From Nematostella vectensis (Eukaryota; Cnidaria; Anthozoa; Actiniaria; Edwardsiidae): DNA of 64,000 nucleotides. The stretch covers positions 16,175,575-16,239,574 of the forward strand of contig NC_064038.1 of the NCBI RefSeq assembly GCF_932526225.1. Direction: 5' to 3'. Shown one piece after another: positions 1 through 7,626 of the stretch (positions are counted from its first letter, which is position 1; each line of letters opens with the position of its first letter). Below the pieces are notes generated by a model. That model searched no databases, was not told where the DNA came from, and worked only from the letters and a program-made list of their open reading frames with translations. The position numbers and the translations under genes are program-made.

Positions 1-66
1 AAAGCTTAGAACTCCATAGGAAGCTTCCATTTATTTGTTATTTTTTCTTTATCTCAAATCAATCTC

Positions 67-138
67 GCCGTGATCGTATAGTGGTTAGTAGATTGCGTTG
101 TGGCCGCAGTAACCCAGGTTCGATTCCTTATCACGGCA
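67..138 (+). pseudogene. tRNA-His copy with damaged T stem
   Basis: Acceptor GCCGTGA/TCACGGC and anticodon GTG are intact, but the T-stem 3' strand is CCTTA instead of CCTGG, losing two pairs. First unit of the window; its homologue at 4591 has a whole T stem. Confidence 0.75.
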
Positions 139-294
139 TTTTTTTAACTTTATTTGTTTGTCTTTGTGTTGTTCTTTAAGCCCCAATACTGAGTCTGCAC
201 TCGTACCTTGTTTAATAGAAAAAGCAAAAAGCTTAGAACTCTAAAGGAAGCTTCCATTTATTTGTCATTTTCTTCTTTATCTGAATTCAATCTC

Positions 295-366
295 GTCGTG
301 ATCGTATAGTGGTTACTATATTGCGTTGTGGCCGCAATAACCCAGGTTCCAATCCTGGTCACGGCA
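295..366 (+). pseudogene. GTCGTGA copy with C57 in the T loop
   Basis: 2:71 becomes a T-G wobble, the D arm is GGTTACTATA and the T loop TTCCAAT destroys the B box. Anticodon GTG. Homologue at 4819. Confidence 0.75.
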
Positions 367-524
367 TTTTTTTTTCAACTTCACTTGTTTGTCTTTGTGT
401 TGTTCTATAAGCCCTAATACTGAGTATGCACTCCCATCTTGTTCAAAAGCATAAGCAAAAAGCTTAGAACTCCACAGTAAGCTTCCATTCATTTGTCAGT
501 TTTTCTTTATCTCAAATCAATATC

Positions 525-596
525 GCCAAGTTTGTATACTGGTTAGTACATTGCGTTGTGGCCGCAATAACCCAGGTTCGAATCCTGTTCATGTCA
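525..596 (+). pseudogene. GCCAAGT relic
   Basis: Acceptor strands GCCAAGT and TCATGTC no longer pair well; D loop has ACTGG; anticodon GTG and B box remain. Homologue at 5049. Confidence 0.75.
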
Positions 597-753
597 TTTT
601 TTTCAACTTTACTTGTTTGTCTTTGTGTTGTTCTGTAAGCCCAAAATACTGAGTATGCATTCGTACCTTGTTTAAGATCATAAGCAAAAAGCTTAGAACT
701 CCACAGGAAGCTTCCATTTATTGGTCATTTTTTCTTTATCAGAATTCAATCTC

Positions 754-825
754 CCCGTGATCGTATAGTGGTTAGTACATTGCGTTGTGGCCGCAATAAC
801 CCAGGTTCGAGTCCTGGTCACGGCA
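754..825 (+). pseudogene. CCC class: tRNA-His with 1:72 mismatch (38 copies)
   Basis: Representative. The 5' strand is CCCGTGA, so only the terminal pair (C1-C72) fails; B box is GGTTCGAGTCC, anticodon GTG. G1-C72 sits next to the added G-1 that HisRS reads, so charging could suffer although the fold is nearly whole. Other starts: 5277, 8013, 15576, 17641, 17869, 19688, 22197, 22425, 24932, 25160, 26981, 28108, 31522, 31750, 32881, 33109, 35603, 35831, 36963, 37191, 39692, 39919, 41739, 42866, 46280, 46507, 47639, 47867, 49685, 50812, 54226, 54454, 57868, 58096, 59228, 59456, 63789. Most lie one or two units before a GAAGTGA copy. Confidence 0.8.
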
Positions 826-965
826 TTTTTTTTAACATTACTTGTTTGTCTTCGTGTTTTTCTGTAAGACCCGGTACTGAGTATGCACTCGTACCTTGTT
901 CAAGAGCATAAGCAAAAAGTTTAGAACTACTCTCTTTGTCATTTTTTTTATCTCAAATCAATCTC

Positions 966-1037
966 GAAGTGATCGTAAACTGGTTAGTACATTGCGTTGT
1001 GGTCGCAATAACCCAGGTTCGAGTCCTGGTCACGGCA
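966..1037 (+). pseudogene. GAAGTGA class with shortened spacer (23 copies)
   Basis: Representative. Acceptor GAAGTGA fails at pairs 2:71 and 3:70, and the D stem is GTAA. Loop TTGTGGT keeps GTG. The upstream spacer lacks about 18 bp including the GGAAGCTTCC palindrome (AGAACTCCTCTCTTTGTC instead). Other starts: 5489, 8225, 18081, 19900, 22637, 25373, 27193, 28320, 31962, 33321, 36044, 37403, 40131, 41951, 43078, 46720, 48079, 49897, 51024, 54666, 58309, 59668. T59 region varies between TTCGAGT and TTCGAAA. Confidence 0.83.
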
Positions 1038-1193
1038 TTTTTTTTAACTTTACTTGTTTGTCTTCGTGTTGTTCTGTAAGCCCCAATACTGAGTATGAAC
1101 TCATACCTTGTTTAAGAGCATAAGCAAAAAGCTTAGAACTCCATGGGAATCTTCCATTTATTTGTCATTTTTTCTTTATCTGAATTCAATCTC

Positions 1194-1265
1194 GCCGTGA
1201 TCGTATAGTGGTCAGTACATTGCGTGGTGGCCGCAATAACCCAGGTTCGAATCCTGGTCACGGCA
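1194..1265 (+). pseudogene. tRNA-His copy with G33 in the anticodon loop
   Basis: All stems pair and the anticodon is GTG, but the universal T33 (position 1226) is G, giving loop TGGTGGC. U33 makes the U-turn needed for decoding, so this copy should decode poorly. It also carries C20a. The homologue at 5717 has T33 but a T-stem mismatch. Confidence 0.8.
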
Positions 1266-1424
1266 TTTTTTTTCTTAACTTTACTTGTTTGTCTTCGTGT
1301 TGTTCTGTAAGCCCCAATACTGCGTATGCACTCCTATCTTGTTCAAGAGCATAAGCAAAAAGCTTAGAACTGCTTAGGAAGCTTCCATTTATTTGTTATT
1401 TTTTCTTTATCTCAAATCAATCTC

Positions 1425-1496
1425 GGCGTGATCGTATAGTGGTTAGTAGATGGCGTTGTGGCCGCAGTAACCCAGGTTCGATTCCTGGTCACGGCA
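1425..1496 (+). pseudogene. GG class: tRNA-His with 2:71 mismatch (48 copies)
   Basis: Representative. Acceptor GGCGTGA faces TCACGGC, so only pair 2:71 (G-G) fails; the body has GTAGATTGCG...CGCAG (27:43 wobble) and T59. Anticodon GTG and both boxes persist, so expression is possible. A subgroup has GTGGCAGCAG, breaking pair 31:39. Other starts: 2116, 3214, 5948, 6868, 7786, 8685, 9374, 10524, 11213, 12134, 13053, 13742, 14431, 15349, 16495, 17414, 18541, 19461, 20362, 21051, 21970, 23097, 23786, 24705, 25835, 26753, 27652, 28781, 29701, 33782, 37864, 38552, 40593, 41511, 42410, 43539, 44459, 48540, 49457, 50356, 51485, 52405, 55127, 56047, 60129, 60817, 61968. Each is 72 nt. Confidence 0.82.
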
Positions 1497-1652
1497 TCTT
1501 TTTAACTTTATTTGTTTGTCTTTGTGTTGTTCTTTAAGCCCCAATACTGAGTCTGCACTCGTACCTTGTTTAATAGCAAAAGCAAAAAGCTTAGAACTCC
1601 ACAGGAAGCTTCCATTTATTTGTCATGTTTTTCTTTATCTGAATTCAATCTC

Positions 1653-1724
1653 CCCTTGATTGTATACTGGTTAGTACATTGCGTTGTTGCCGCAATAACC
1701 CAGGTTCGAATCCTAATCATTTTA
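1653..1724 (+). pseudogene. Anticodon-GTT class with lost 3' end (39 copies)
   Basis: Representative. Loop TTGTTGC gives anticodon GTT (Asn) instead of GTG. The T-stem 3' strand and acceptor 3' strand are replaced by CCTAATCATTTTAT or CCTAATCATTTCAT, so no cloverleaf end forms, although the B box remains. 5' strands are CCCTTGA or CCCGTGA. Other starts: 2571, 6176, 6407, 7325, 8913, 9602, 10061, 10752, 11441, 12590, 13281, 13970, 14887, 16034, 16952, 18999, 20590, 21508, 23325, 24243, 26294, 29239, 32424, 36506, 38092, 41052, 43997, 47182, 48768, 48998, 51943, 55585, 58771, 60357, 61506, plus chimeras with a GCCGTGA 5' strand and C14 at 26524, 41282 and 49228. Confidence 0.85.
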
Positions 1725-1891
1725 TTATTTTTTTTCAACTTTACATGTTTGTCTTCGTGTTGTTCTGTAAGCCCCAATACTGAGTATGAACTCGTACCTT
1801 GTTTAAGAGCATAAGCAAAAAGCTTAGAACTCCATGGGAAGCTTCCATTTATTTGTCATTTTTTCTTTATCTGAATTCAATCTGGCCGTGA

Positions 1892-1904
1892 TCGTATAGT
1901 GGTT
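1892..1904 (+). promoter_or_regulatory. Internal A box (representative)
   Basis: This stretch covers tRNA positions 8 to about 20 of the copy at 1885 and reads TCGTATAGTGGTT, with the conserved A14 and G18-G19. TFIIIC reads the A box as the upstream half of a type 2 Pol III promoter. Class differences here are T9, G9, T14, C15 and C20a. Confidence 0.8.
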
Positions 1905-1934
1905 AGTACATTGCGTTGTGGCCGCAATAACCCA

Positions 1935-1945
1935 GGTTCGAATCC
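1935..1945 (+). promoter_or_regulatory. Internal B box (representative)
   Basis: GGTTCGAATCC in the T arm matches the consensus GGTTCGANTCC exactly. Most units keep it, including many whose tRNA fold is ruined, so TFIIIC binding could outlast tRNA function. Exceptions are the GGTCCGAATCC class, GATTCGAATCC class, GGTTTGAATTC copies and GGTTCCAATCC copies. Confidence 0.85.
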
Positions 1946-1956
1946 TGGTCACGGCA

Positions 1957-1964
1957 TTTTTTTT
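1957..1964 (+). terminator. Pol III T-run terminator (representative)
   Basis: Eight T residues directly follow the discriminator A of the intact copy ending at 1956. Intact copies across the window carry an uninterrupted run of 7-9 T at this place, except five T14-class copies where the run is TTT-C-TTTT. Runs of four or more T on the non-template strand end RNA polymerase III transcription. Confidence 0.85.
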
Positions 1965-2115
1965 CTTAACTTTACTTGTTTGTCTTCGTGTTGTTCTGTA
2001 AGCCCCAATACTGTGTATGCACTCCTATCTTGTTCAAGAGCATAAGCAAAAAGCTTAGAACTGCATAGGAAGCTTCCATTTATTTGTTATTTTTTCTTTA
2101 TCTCAAATCAATCTC
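1957..2115 (+). repeat. Representative inter-tRNA spacer (~158 bp)
   Basis: This spacer represents all spacers in the window. In order it holds a T-run (Pol III terminator), an AACTTTACTTGTTTGTCTT segment, GTGTTGTTCTGTAAGCCCCAA, an ATACTGAGTATGCACTC-like segment, TTGTTCAAGAGCATAAGC, AAAAAGCTTAGAACT, the perfect 10-bp palindrome GGAAGCTTCC, ATTTATTTGT, a second T-rich stretch and a GAATTCAATCTC-like leader just before the tRNA. The two AAGCTT sites about 20 bp apart recur in most units. I see no conserved coding frame and no second RNA gene in the spacer. Confidence 0.85.
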
Positions 2116-2800
2116 GGCGTGATCGTATAGTGGTTAGTAGATTGCGTTGTGGTCGCAGTAACCTAGGTTCGATTCCTGGTCACGGCATTTTTTAACTTTA
2201 TTTGTTTGTCTTTGTGTTGTTCTTTAAGCCCCAATACTGAGTCTGCACTCGTACCTTGTTTAATAGCAAAAGCAAAAAGCTTAGAACTCCACAGGAAGCT
2301 TCCATTTATTTATCAGGTTTTCTTTGTCTCAAAGCATCCTCGCTGTGATGGTATAGTGGTTAGTACATTGCGTTGTGGCCGCAATAACCCAGGTTCGAAT
2401 CCTAATCATTTTTTTTTTTTCAACTTTACTTGTTTGGCTTTGTGTTGTTCTTTAAGCCCCAATACTGAGTCTGCACTCGTACCTTGTTTAAGAGCATAAG
2501 CAAAAAGCTTAGAAATCCACAGGAAGCTTCCATTTATTTGTCATGTTTTTCTTTATCTGAATTCAATCTCCCCGTGATTGTTTACTGGTTAGTACATTGC
2601 TTTGTTGCCGCAATAACCCAGGTTCGAATTCTAATCATTTCATTTTTTTTCAACTTTACTTGTTTGTCTTCGTGTTGTTCTGTAAGCCACAATACTGAGT
2701 ATGAACTCGTACCTTGTTTAAGAGCATAAGCAAAAAGCTTAGAACTCCATGGGATGCTTCCATTTATTTGTCATTTTTTTCTTTATCTGAATTCAATCTC

Positions 2801-3054
2801 GCCGTGATCGTATTGTGGTTAGTACATTGCGTTGTGGCCGCAATACTGAGTCCGCCGTAATTGGCCTAGCTGTGGCGGATACCCTGCCCTTTCGTTATTG
2901 TATGTATTCATGTTCTGTTTCTCATGTATAACGTATTATGTATGTGTATTTTTTTTTCTCCGTGGGCAAAGTCAATAAATTAAATTAAAATAAATTAAAA
3001 ATTAAATTAAATAAATTAAAATTAATAACCCAGGTTCGAATCCTGGTCACGGCA
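2801..3054 (+). pseudogene. tRNA-His T14 copy split by an insertion
   Basis: The 5' part (2801-2845) runs from the acceptor through the anticodon stem. The 3' part resumes within AATAACCC and ends at 3054. Empty-site homologues at 7555, 24473, 29470, 44228, 52174, 55816 and 61737 show that only foreign DNA separates the halves. The A and B boxes are now far apart. Confidence 0.88.
2846..3023 (+). mobile_element. AT-tailed insertion, probably a truncated non-LTR retrotransposon 3' end
   Basis: About 178 bp unrelated to the array. It starts near CTGAGTCCGCC, has a polyadenylation-like AATAAA at 2974-2979 and ends in imperfect TTAAA-type tandem repeats up to 3023. AATA flanks it on both sides (2842-2845 and 3024-3027), a possible short target-site duplication. 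An AATAAA plus simple-repeat tail and severe 5' truncation fit a LINE-family 3' end; no protein remnant is visible. A SINE or another filler event is possible. The first seven bases also continue a match to the array spacer (CAATACTGAGTC). Confidence 0.6.
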
Positions 3055-3440
3055 TTTTTTTTCTTAACTTTACTTATTTGTCTTCGTGTTGTTCTGTAAG
3101 CCCCAATACTGCGTATGCACTCCTATCTTGTTCAAGAGCATAAGCAAAAAGCTTAGAACTCCATAGGAAGCTTCCATTTATTTGTTAGTTTTTCTTTATC
3201 TCAAATCAATCTCGGCGTGATCGTATAGTGGTTAGTAGATTGCGTTGTGGCAGCAGTAACTAAGGTTCGATTCCTGGTCACGGCATTTTTTTAACTTTAT
3301 TTGTTTGTCTTTGTGTTGTTCTTTAAGCCCCAATACTGAGTCTGCACTCGGACCTTGTTTAATAGCAAAAGCAAAAAGCTTAGAACTCCACAGGAAGCTT
3401 CCATTTATTTGTCAGTTTTTCTTTGTCTCAAATCACTCTC

Positions 3441-3512
3441 GCCGAGATTGTATACTTGTTAGTACATTGCGTTGTGGCCAAAATAACACAGGTTCGAATT
3501 CTGGTCATGTCA
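3441..3512 (+). pseudogene. GCCGAGA class relic (7 copies)
   Basis: Representative. GCCGAGATTG, GTACACTTG or GTATACTTG D arm, GTGGCCAAAATAAC and an ATTCTGG(T/C)CATGTCA end break every stem to some extent; no cloverleaf. Other starts: 29928, 34009, 44686, 52632, 56274, 62195. Later copies also lose the B box (GGTTTGAATTC). Confidence 0.8.
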
Positions 3513-3669
3513 TTTATTTTCAACTTTACTTGTTTGTCCTTGTGTTGTTCTTTAAGCCCCAATACTGAGTCTGCACTCCTATCTTGTTCAAGAGCATAAG
3601 CGAAAAGCTTAGAACTCCACAGGAAGCTTCCATTTATTTGTTATTTTTTCTTTATCTGAATTCAATCTC

Positions 3670-3741
3670 GCCGTGATCGTATAGTGGTAAGTACATTGCG
3701 TTGTGGCCGCAATAACCCAGGTCCGAATCCTGGTCACGGCA
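3670..3741 (+). pseudogene. B-box mutant class, C55 (7 copies)
   Basis: Representative. All stems pair and anticodon is GTG, but the T loop is TCCGAAT, so the invariant T55 is C and the B box is GGTCCGAATCC; position 20a is A. Other starts: 30157 (further acceptor damage), 34238 (T39 wobble), 44915, 52861, 56503, 62424. TFIIIC binding should be weakened. Confidence 0.8.
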
Positions 3742-3899
3742 TTTTTTTTTCAACTTTACTTGTTTGTCTTCTTGTTGTTCTTTAAGCCCCGATACTGAGT
3801 ATGAACACGTACCTTGTTTAAGAGCATAAGCAAAAAGCTTAGAACTCCATGGGAAGCTTCCATTTATTTGTCATTTTTTCTTTATCTGAATTCAATCTC

Positions 3900-3971
3900 G
3901 CCGTGATCGTATAGTGGTTAGTACATTGCGTTGTGGCCGCAATAACCCAGGTTCGAATCCTGGTCACGGCA
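3900..3971 (+). tRNA. tRNA-His (GTG), canonical copy
   Basis: Sequence as in the 1885 reference copy; anticodon GTG at 3933-3935 and an 8-T terminator follows. It lies between a B-box mutant copy (3670) and a GAACTGA relic (4130). Confidence 0.94.
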
Positions 3972-4129
3972 TTTTTTTTCTTAACTTTACTTGTTTGTCT
4001 TCGTGTTGTTCTGTAAGCCCCAATACTGTGTATGCACTCCTATCTTGTTCAAGAGCATAAGCAAAAAGCTTAGAACTCCATAGGAAGCTTCCATTTATTT
4101 GTTATTTTTTTTATCTCAAAATCAATCTC

Positions 4130-4201
4130 GAACTGATCGTATACTGGTTAGTACATTGCGTTGTTGACGCAATAACCCAGGTTCGAATCCTGGTCATGGC
4201 A
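4130..4201 (+). pseudogene. GAACTGA relic with GTT anticodon
   Basis: Acceptor GAACTGA does not pair with TCATGGC; loop TTGTTGA gives GTT. Unit-specific; no other copy of this class found. Confidence 0.75.
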
Positions 4202-4359
4202 TTTTTTTTTCAAATTTACTGTTTGTCCTTGTGTTGTTCTTTAAGCCCCAATACTGTGTCTGCACTCGTTCCTTGTTTAATAGCATAAGCAAAGAGCTTA
4301 GAACTCCACAGGAAGCTTCCATTTATTTGTAATTTTTTTCTTTATATGAAATCAATCTC

Positions 4360-4431
4360 GCCGTGATCGTATAGTGGTTAGTACATTGCGTTGTGGCCGC
4401 AATAACCCAGGTTCGAATCCTGGTCACGGCA
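4360..4431 (+). tRNA. tRNA-His (GTG), canonical copy
   Basis: Body identical to the reference; anticodon at 4393-4395, 8-T terminator. Its leader reads ATATGAAATCAATCTC, a rarer upstream version shared with the GAAC-type copies near 30387. Confidence 0.94.
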
Positions 4432-4590
4432 TTTTTTTTCTTAACTTTACTTGTTTGTCTTCGTGTTGTTCTGTAAGCCCCAATACTGTGTATGCACTCC
4501 TATCTTGTTCAAGAGCATAAGCAAAAAGCTTAGAACTCCATAGGAAGCTTCCATTTATTTGTTATTTTTTCTTTATCTCAAATCAATCTC

Positions 4591-4662
4591 GCCGTGATCG
4601 TATAGTGGTTAGTAGATTGCGTTGTGGCCGCAGTAACCCAGGTTCGATTCCTGGTCACGGCA
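4591..4662 (+). tRNA. tRNA-His (GTG), GG-type body with repaired acceptor
   Basis: The body belongs to the GG class (AGTAGATTGCG, CGCAGTAAC, T59 in the T loop), but the 5' strand is GCCGTGA, so the acceptor pairs fully. The 27:43 pair is a T-G wobble. Anticodon GTG at 4624-4626, 7-T terminator. It is the homologue of the copy at 67, which has a damaged T stem. Confidence 0.87.
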
Positions 4663-5716
4663 TTTTTTTAACTTTATTTGTTTGTCTTTGTGTTGTTCTT
4701 TAAGCCCCAATACTGAGTCTGCACTCGTACCTTGTTTAATAGAAAAAGCAAAAAGCTTAGAACTCCAAAGGAAGCTTCCATTTATTTGTCATTTTCTTCT
4801 TTATCTGAATTCAATCTCGTCGTGATCGTATAGTGGTTACTATATTGCGTTGTGGCCGCAATAACCCAGGTTCCAATCCTGGTCACGGCATTTTTTTTTC
4901 AACTTCACTTGTTTGTCTTCGTGTTGTTCTATAAGCCCTAATACTGAGTATGCACTCCCATCTTGTTCAAAAGCATAAGCAAAAAGCTTAGAACTCCACA
5001 GTAAGCTTCCATTCATTTGTCAGTTTTTCTTTATCTCAAATCAATATCGCCAAGTTTGTATACTGGTTAGTACCTTGCGTTGTGGCCGCAATAACCCAGG
5101 TTCGAATCCTGTTCATGTCATTTTTTTCAACTTTACTTGTTTGTCTTTGTGTTGTTCTGTAAGCCCCAATACTGAGTATGCATTCGTACCTTGTTTAAGA
5201 TCATAAGCAAAAAGCTTAGAACTCCACAGGAAGCTTCCATTTATTGGTCATTTTTTCTTTATCAGAATTCAATCTCCCCGTGATCGTATAGTGGTTAGTA
5301 CATTGCGTTGTGGCCGCAATAACCCAGGTTCGAGTCCTGGTCACGGCATTTTTTTTAACATTACTTGTTTGTCTTCGTGTTTTTCTGTAAGACCCGGTAC
5401 TGAGTATGCACTCGTACCTTGTTCAAGAGCATAAGCAAAAAGTTTAGAACTACTCTCTTTGTCATTTTTTTTATCTCAAATCAATCTCGAAGTGATCGTA
5501 AACTGGTTAGTACATTGCGTTGTGGTCGCAATAACCCAGGTTCGAGTCCTGGTCACGGCATTTTTTTTAACTTTACTTGTTTGTCTTCGTGTTGTTCTGT
5601 AAGCCCCAATACTGAGTATGAACTCATACCTTGTTTAAGAGCATAAGCAAAAAGCTTAGAACTCCATGGGAATCTTCCATTTATTTGTCATTTTTTCTTT
5701 ATCTGAATTCAATCTC

Positions 5717-5788
5717 GCCGTGATCGTATAGTGGTCAGTACATTGCGTTGTGGCCGCAATAACCCAGGTTCGAATCCTTGTCACGGCA
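5717..5788 (+). pseudogene. tRNA-His copy, one T-stem mismatch
   Basis: C20a type with CCTTG for CCTGG in the T-stem 3' strand. Everything else pairs; it may still be transcribed. Confidence 0.75.
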
Positions 5789-6060
5789 TTTTTTTTCTTA
5801 ACTTTACTTGTTTGTCTTTGTGTTGTTCTGTAAGCCCCAATACTGCGTATGCACTCCTATCTTGTTCAAGAGGATAAGCAAAAAGCTTAGAACTGCTTAG
5901 GAAGCTTCCATTTATTTGTTATTTTTTCTTTATCTCAAATCAATCTCGGCGTGATCGTATAGTGGTTAGTAGATGGCGTTGTGGCCGCAGTAACCCAGGT
6001 TCGATTCCTGGTCACGGCATCTTTTTAACTTTATTTGTTTGTCTTTGTGTTGTTCTTTAA

Positions 6061-6535
6061 GCCCCAATACTGAGTCTGCACTCTTACCTTGTTTAATAGC
6101 AAAAGCAAAAAGCTTAGAACTCCACAGGAAGCTTCCATTTATTTGTCATGTTTTTCTTTATCTGAATTCAATCTCCCCTTGATTGTATACTGGTTAGTAC
6201 ATTGCGTTGTTGCCGCAATAACCCAGGTTCGAATCCCAATCATTTTATTTTTTTTTCAACTTTACTTGTTTGTCTTCGTGTTGTTCTGTAAGCCCCAATA
6301 CTGAGTATGAACTCGTACCTTGTTTAAGAGCATAAGCAAAAAGCTTAGAACTCCATGGGAAGCTTCCATTTATTTGTCATGTTTTTCTTTATCTGAATTC
6401 AATCTCCCCTTGATTGTATACTGGTTAGTACATTGCGTTGTTGCCGCAATAACCCAGGTTCGAATCCCAATCATTTTATTTTTTTTTCAACTTTACTTGT
6501 TTGTCTTCGTGTTGTTCTGTAAGCCCCAATACTGA
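6061..6535 (+). repeat. Recent single-unit tandem duplication
   Basis: The units with tRNA starts 6176 and 6407 are nearly identical GTT-class units 231 bp apart; the first block (around 1653) has only one. A one-unit unequal exchange after the block duplication explains it. Confidence 0.8.
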
Positions 6536-6636
6536 GTATGAACTCGTACCTTGTTTAAGAGCATAAGCAAAAAGCTTAGAACTCCATGGGAAGCTTCCAT
6601 TTATTTGTCATTTTTTCTTTATCTGAATACAATCTC

Positions 6637-6708
6637 GCCGTGATCGTATAGTGGTTAGTACATTGCGTTGTGGCCGCAATAACCCAGGTTCGAATCCTGG
6701 TCACGGCA
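6637..6708 (+). tRNA. tRNA-His (GTG), canonical copy
   Basis: Reference sequence; anticodon at 6670-6672, 8-T terminator. Homologue of 1885 in the second copy of the first higher-order block; the leader has GAATAC where 1885 has GAATTC. Confidence 0.94.
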
Positions 6709-7093
6709 TTTTTTTTCTTAACTTTACTTGTTTGTCTTCGTGTTGTTCTGTAAGCCCCAATACTGTGTATGCACTCCTATCTTGTTCAAGAGCATAAGCA
6801 AAAAGCTTAGAACTGCATAGGAAGCTTCCATTTATTTGTTATTTTTTCTTTATCTCAAATCAATCTCGGCGTGATCGTATAGTGGTTAGTAGATTGCGTT
6901 GTGGTCGCAGTAACCTAGGTTCGATTCCTGGTCACGGCATTTTTTAACTTTATTTGTTTGTCTTTGTGTTGTTCTTTAAGCCCCAATACTGAGTCTGCAC
7001 TCGTACCTTGTTTAAGATCATAAGCAAAAAGCTTAGAACTCCACAGGAAGCTTCCATTTATTTATCAGGTTTTCTTTGTCTCAAATCATCCTC

Positions 7094-7165
7094 GCCGTGA
7101 TGGTATAGTGGTTAGTACATTGCGTTGTGGCCGCAATAACCCAGGTTCGAATCCTCATCATTTTA
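7094..7165 (+). pseudogene. G9 class: good 5' half, lost 3' acceptor (18 copies)
   Basis: Representative. GCCGTGATGG (G9), anticodon GTG and B box GGTTCGAATCC are present, but the 3' end is CCTAATCATT or CCTCATCATT, removing T-stem and acceptor pairing. The leader is CAAATCATCCTC, unique to this class. Other starts: 2342, 9831, 12360, 14657, 16721, 18768, 21278, 24012, 26062, 29008, 40820, 43766, 51712, 55354, 61275; relatives with C9 at 38781 and 61046. Confidence 0.83.
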
Positions 7166-7554
7166 TTTTTTTTTTAACTTTACTTGTTTGGCTTTGTGTT
7201 GTTCTTTAAGCCCCAATACTGAGTCTGCACTCGTACCTTGTTTAAGAGCATAAGCAAAAAGCTTAGAAATCCACAGGAAGCTTCCATTTATTTGTCATGT
7301 TTTTCTTTATTTTAATTCAATCTCCCCGTGATTGTATACTGGTTAGTACATTGCGTTGTTGCCGCAATAACCCAGGTTCGAATCCTAATCATTTCATTTT
7401 TTTTCAACTTTACTTGTTTGTCTTCGTGTTGTTCTGTAAGTCACAATACTGAGTATGAACTTGTACCTTGTTTAAGAGCATAAGCAAAAAGCTTAGAACT
7501 CCATGGGATGCTTCCATTTATTTGTCATTTTTTTCTTTATCTGAATTCAATCTC

Positions 7555-7626
7555 GCCGTGATCGTATTGTGGTTAGTACATTGCGTTGTGGCCGCAATAA
7601 CCCAGGTTCGAATCCTGGTCACGGCA
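7555..7626 (+). tRNA. tRNA-His (GTG), T14 variant
   Basis: All stems pair, but the invariant A14 is T (GTATTGTGG), losing the U8-A14 tertiary pair and weakening the A box. Anticodon at 7588-7590, 8-T terminator. It is the uninterrupted counterpart of the copy split by the insertion at 2846. Confidence 0.85.

Larger units (their letters stand above)
1885..1956 (+). tRNA. tRNA-His (GTG), canonical copy
   Basis: Reference copy of the array. The acceptor GCCGTGA pairs with TCACGGC over all seven positions. The D stem GTAT/GTAC has one T-G wobble. The anticodon stem TTGCG/CGCAA encloses loop TTGTGGC with anticodon GTG at 1918-1920, and the T stem CCAGG/CCTGG encloses TTCGAAT. The discriminator is A73 and there is no encoded G-1, so the mature G-1 would be added by Thg1, as is usual in eukaryotes. 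No intron and no encoded CCA are present. The product would carry histidine in cytosolic translation. Eight T residues follow. Confidence 0.95.

Noticed and set aside
896-1123. Short open frames of 60-108 codons repeating along the array, for example products starting MFKSISKKLR or MSLCCSLSP
   Set aside because: They translate tRNA plus spacer, change frame from unit to unit because the period is not a multiple of three, differ between classes by stops and frame shifts, and give low-complexity Phe/Leu/Ser/Cys-rich peptides. No start context or codon conservation supports them.
1653-1724. Functional tRNA-Asn(GTT) genes
   Set aside because: The acceptor and T-stem 3' strands are missing in this class, and the body is otherwise tRNA-His.
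2961-3023. Simple AT microsatellite as a stand-alone feature
   Set aside because: The TTAAA-type repeats are continuous with the upstream foreign segment and fit better as its tail.
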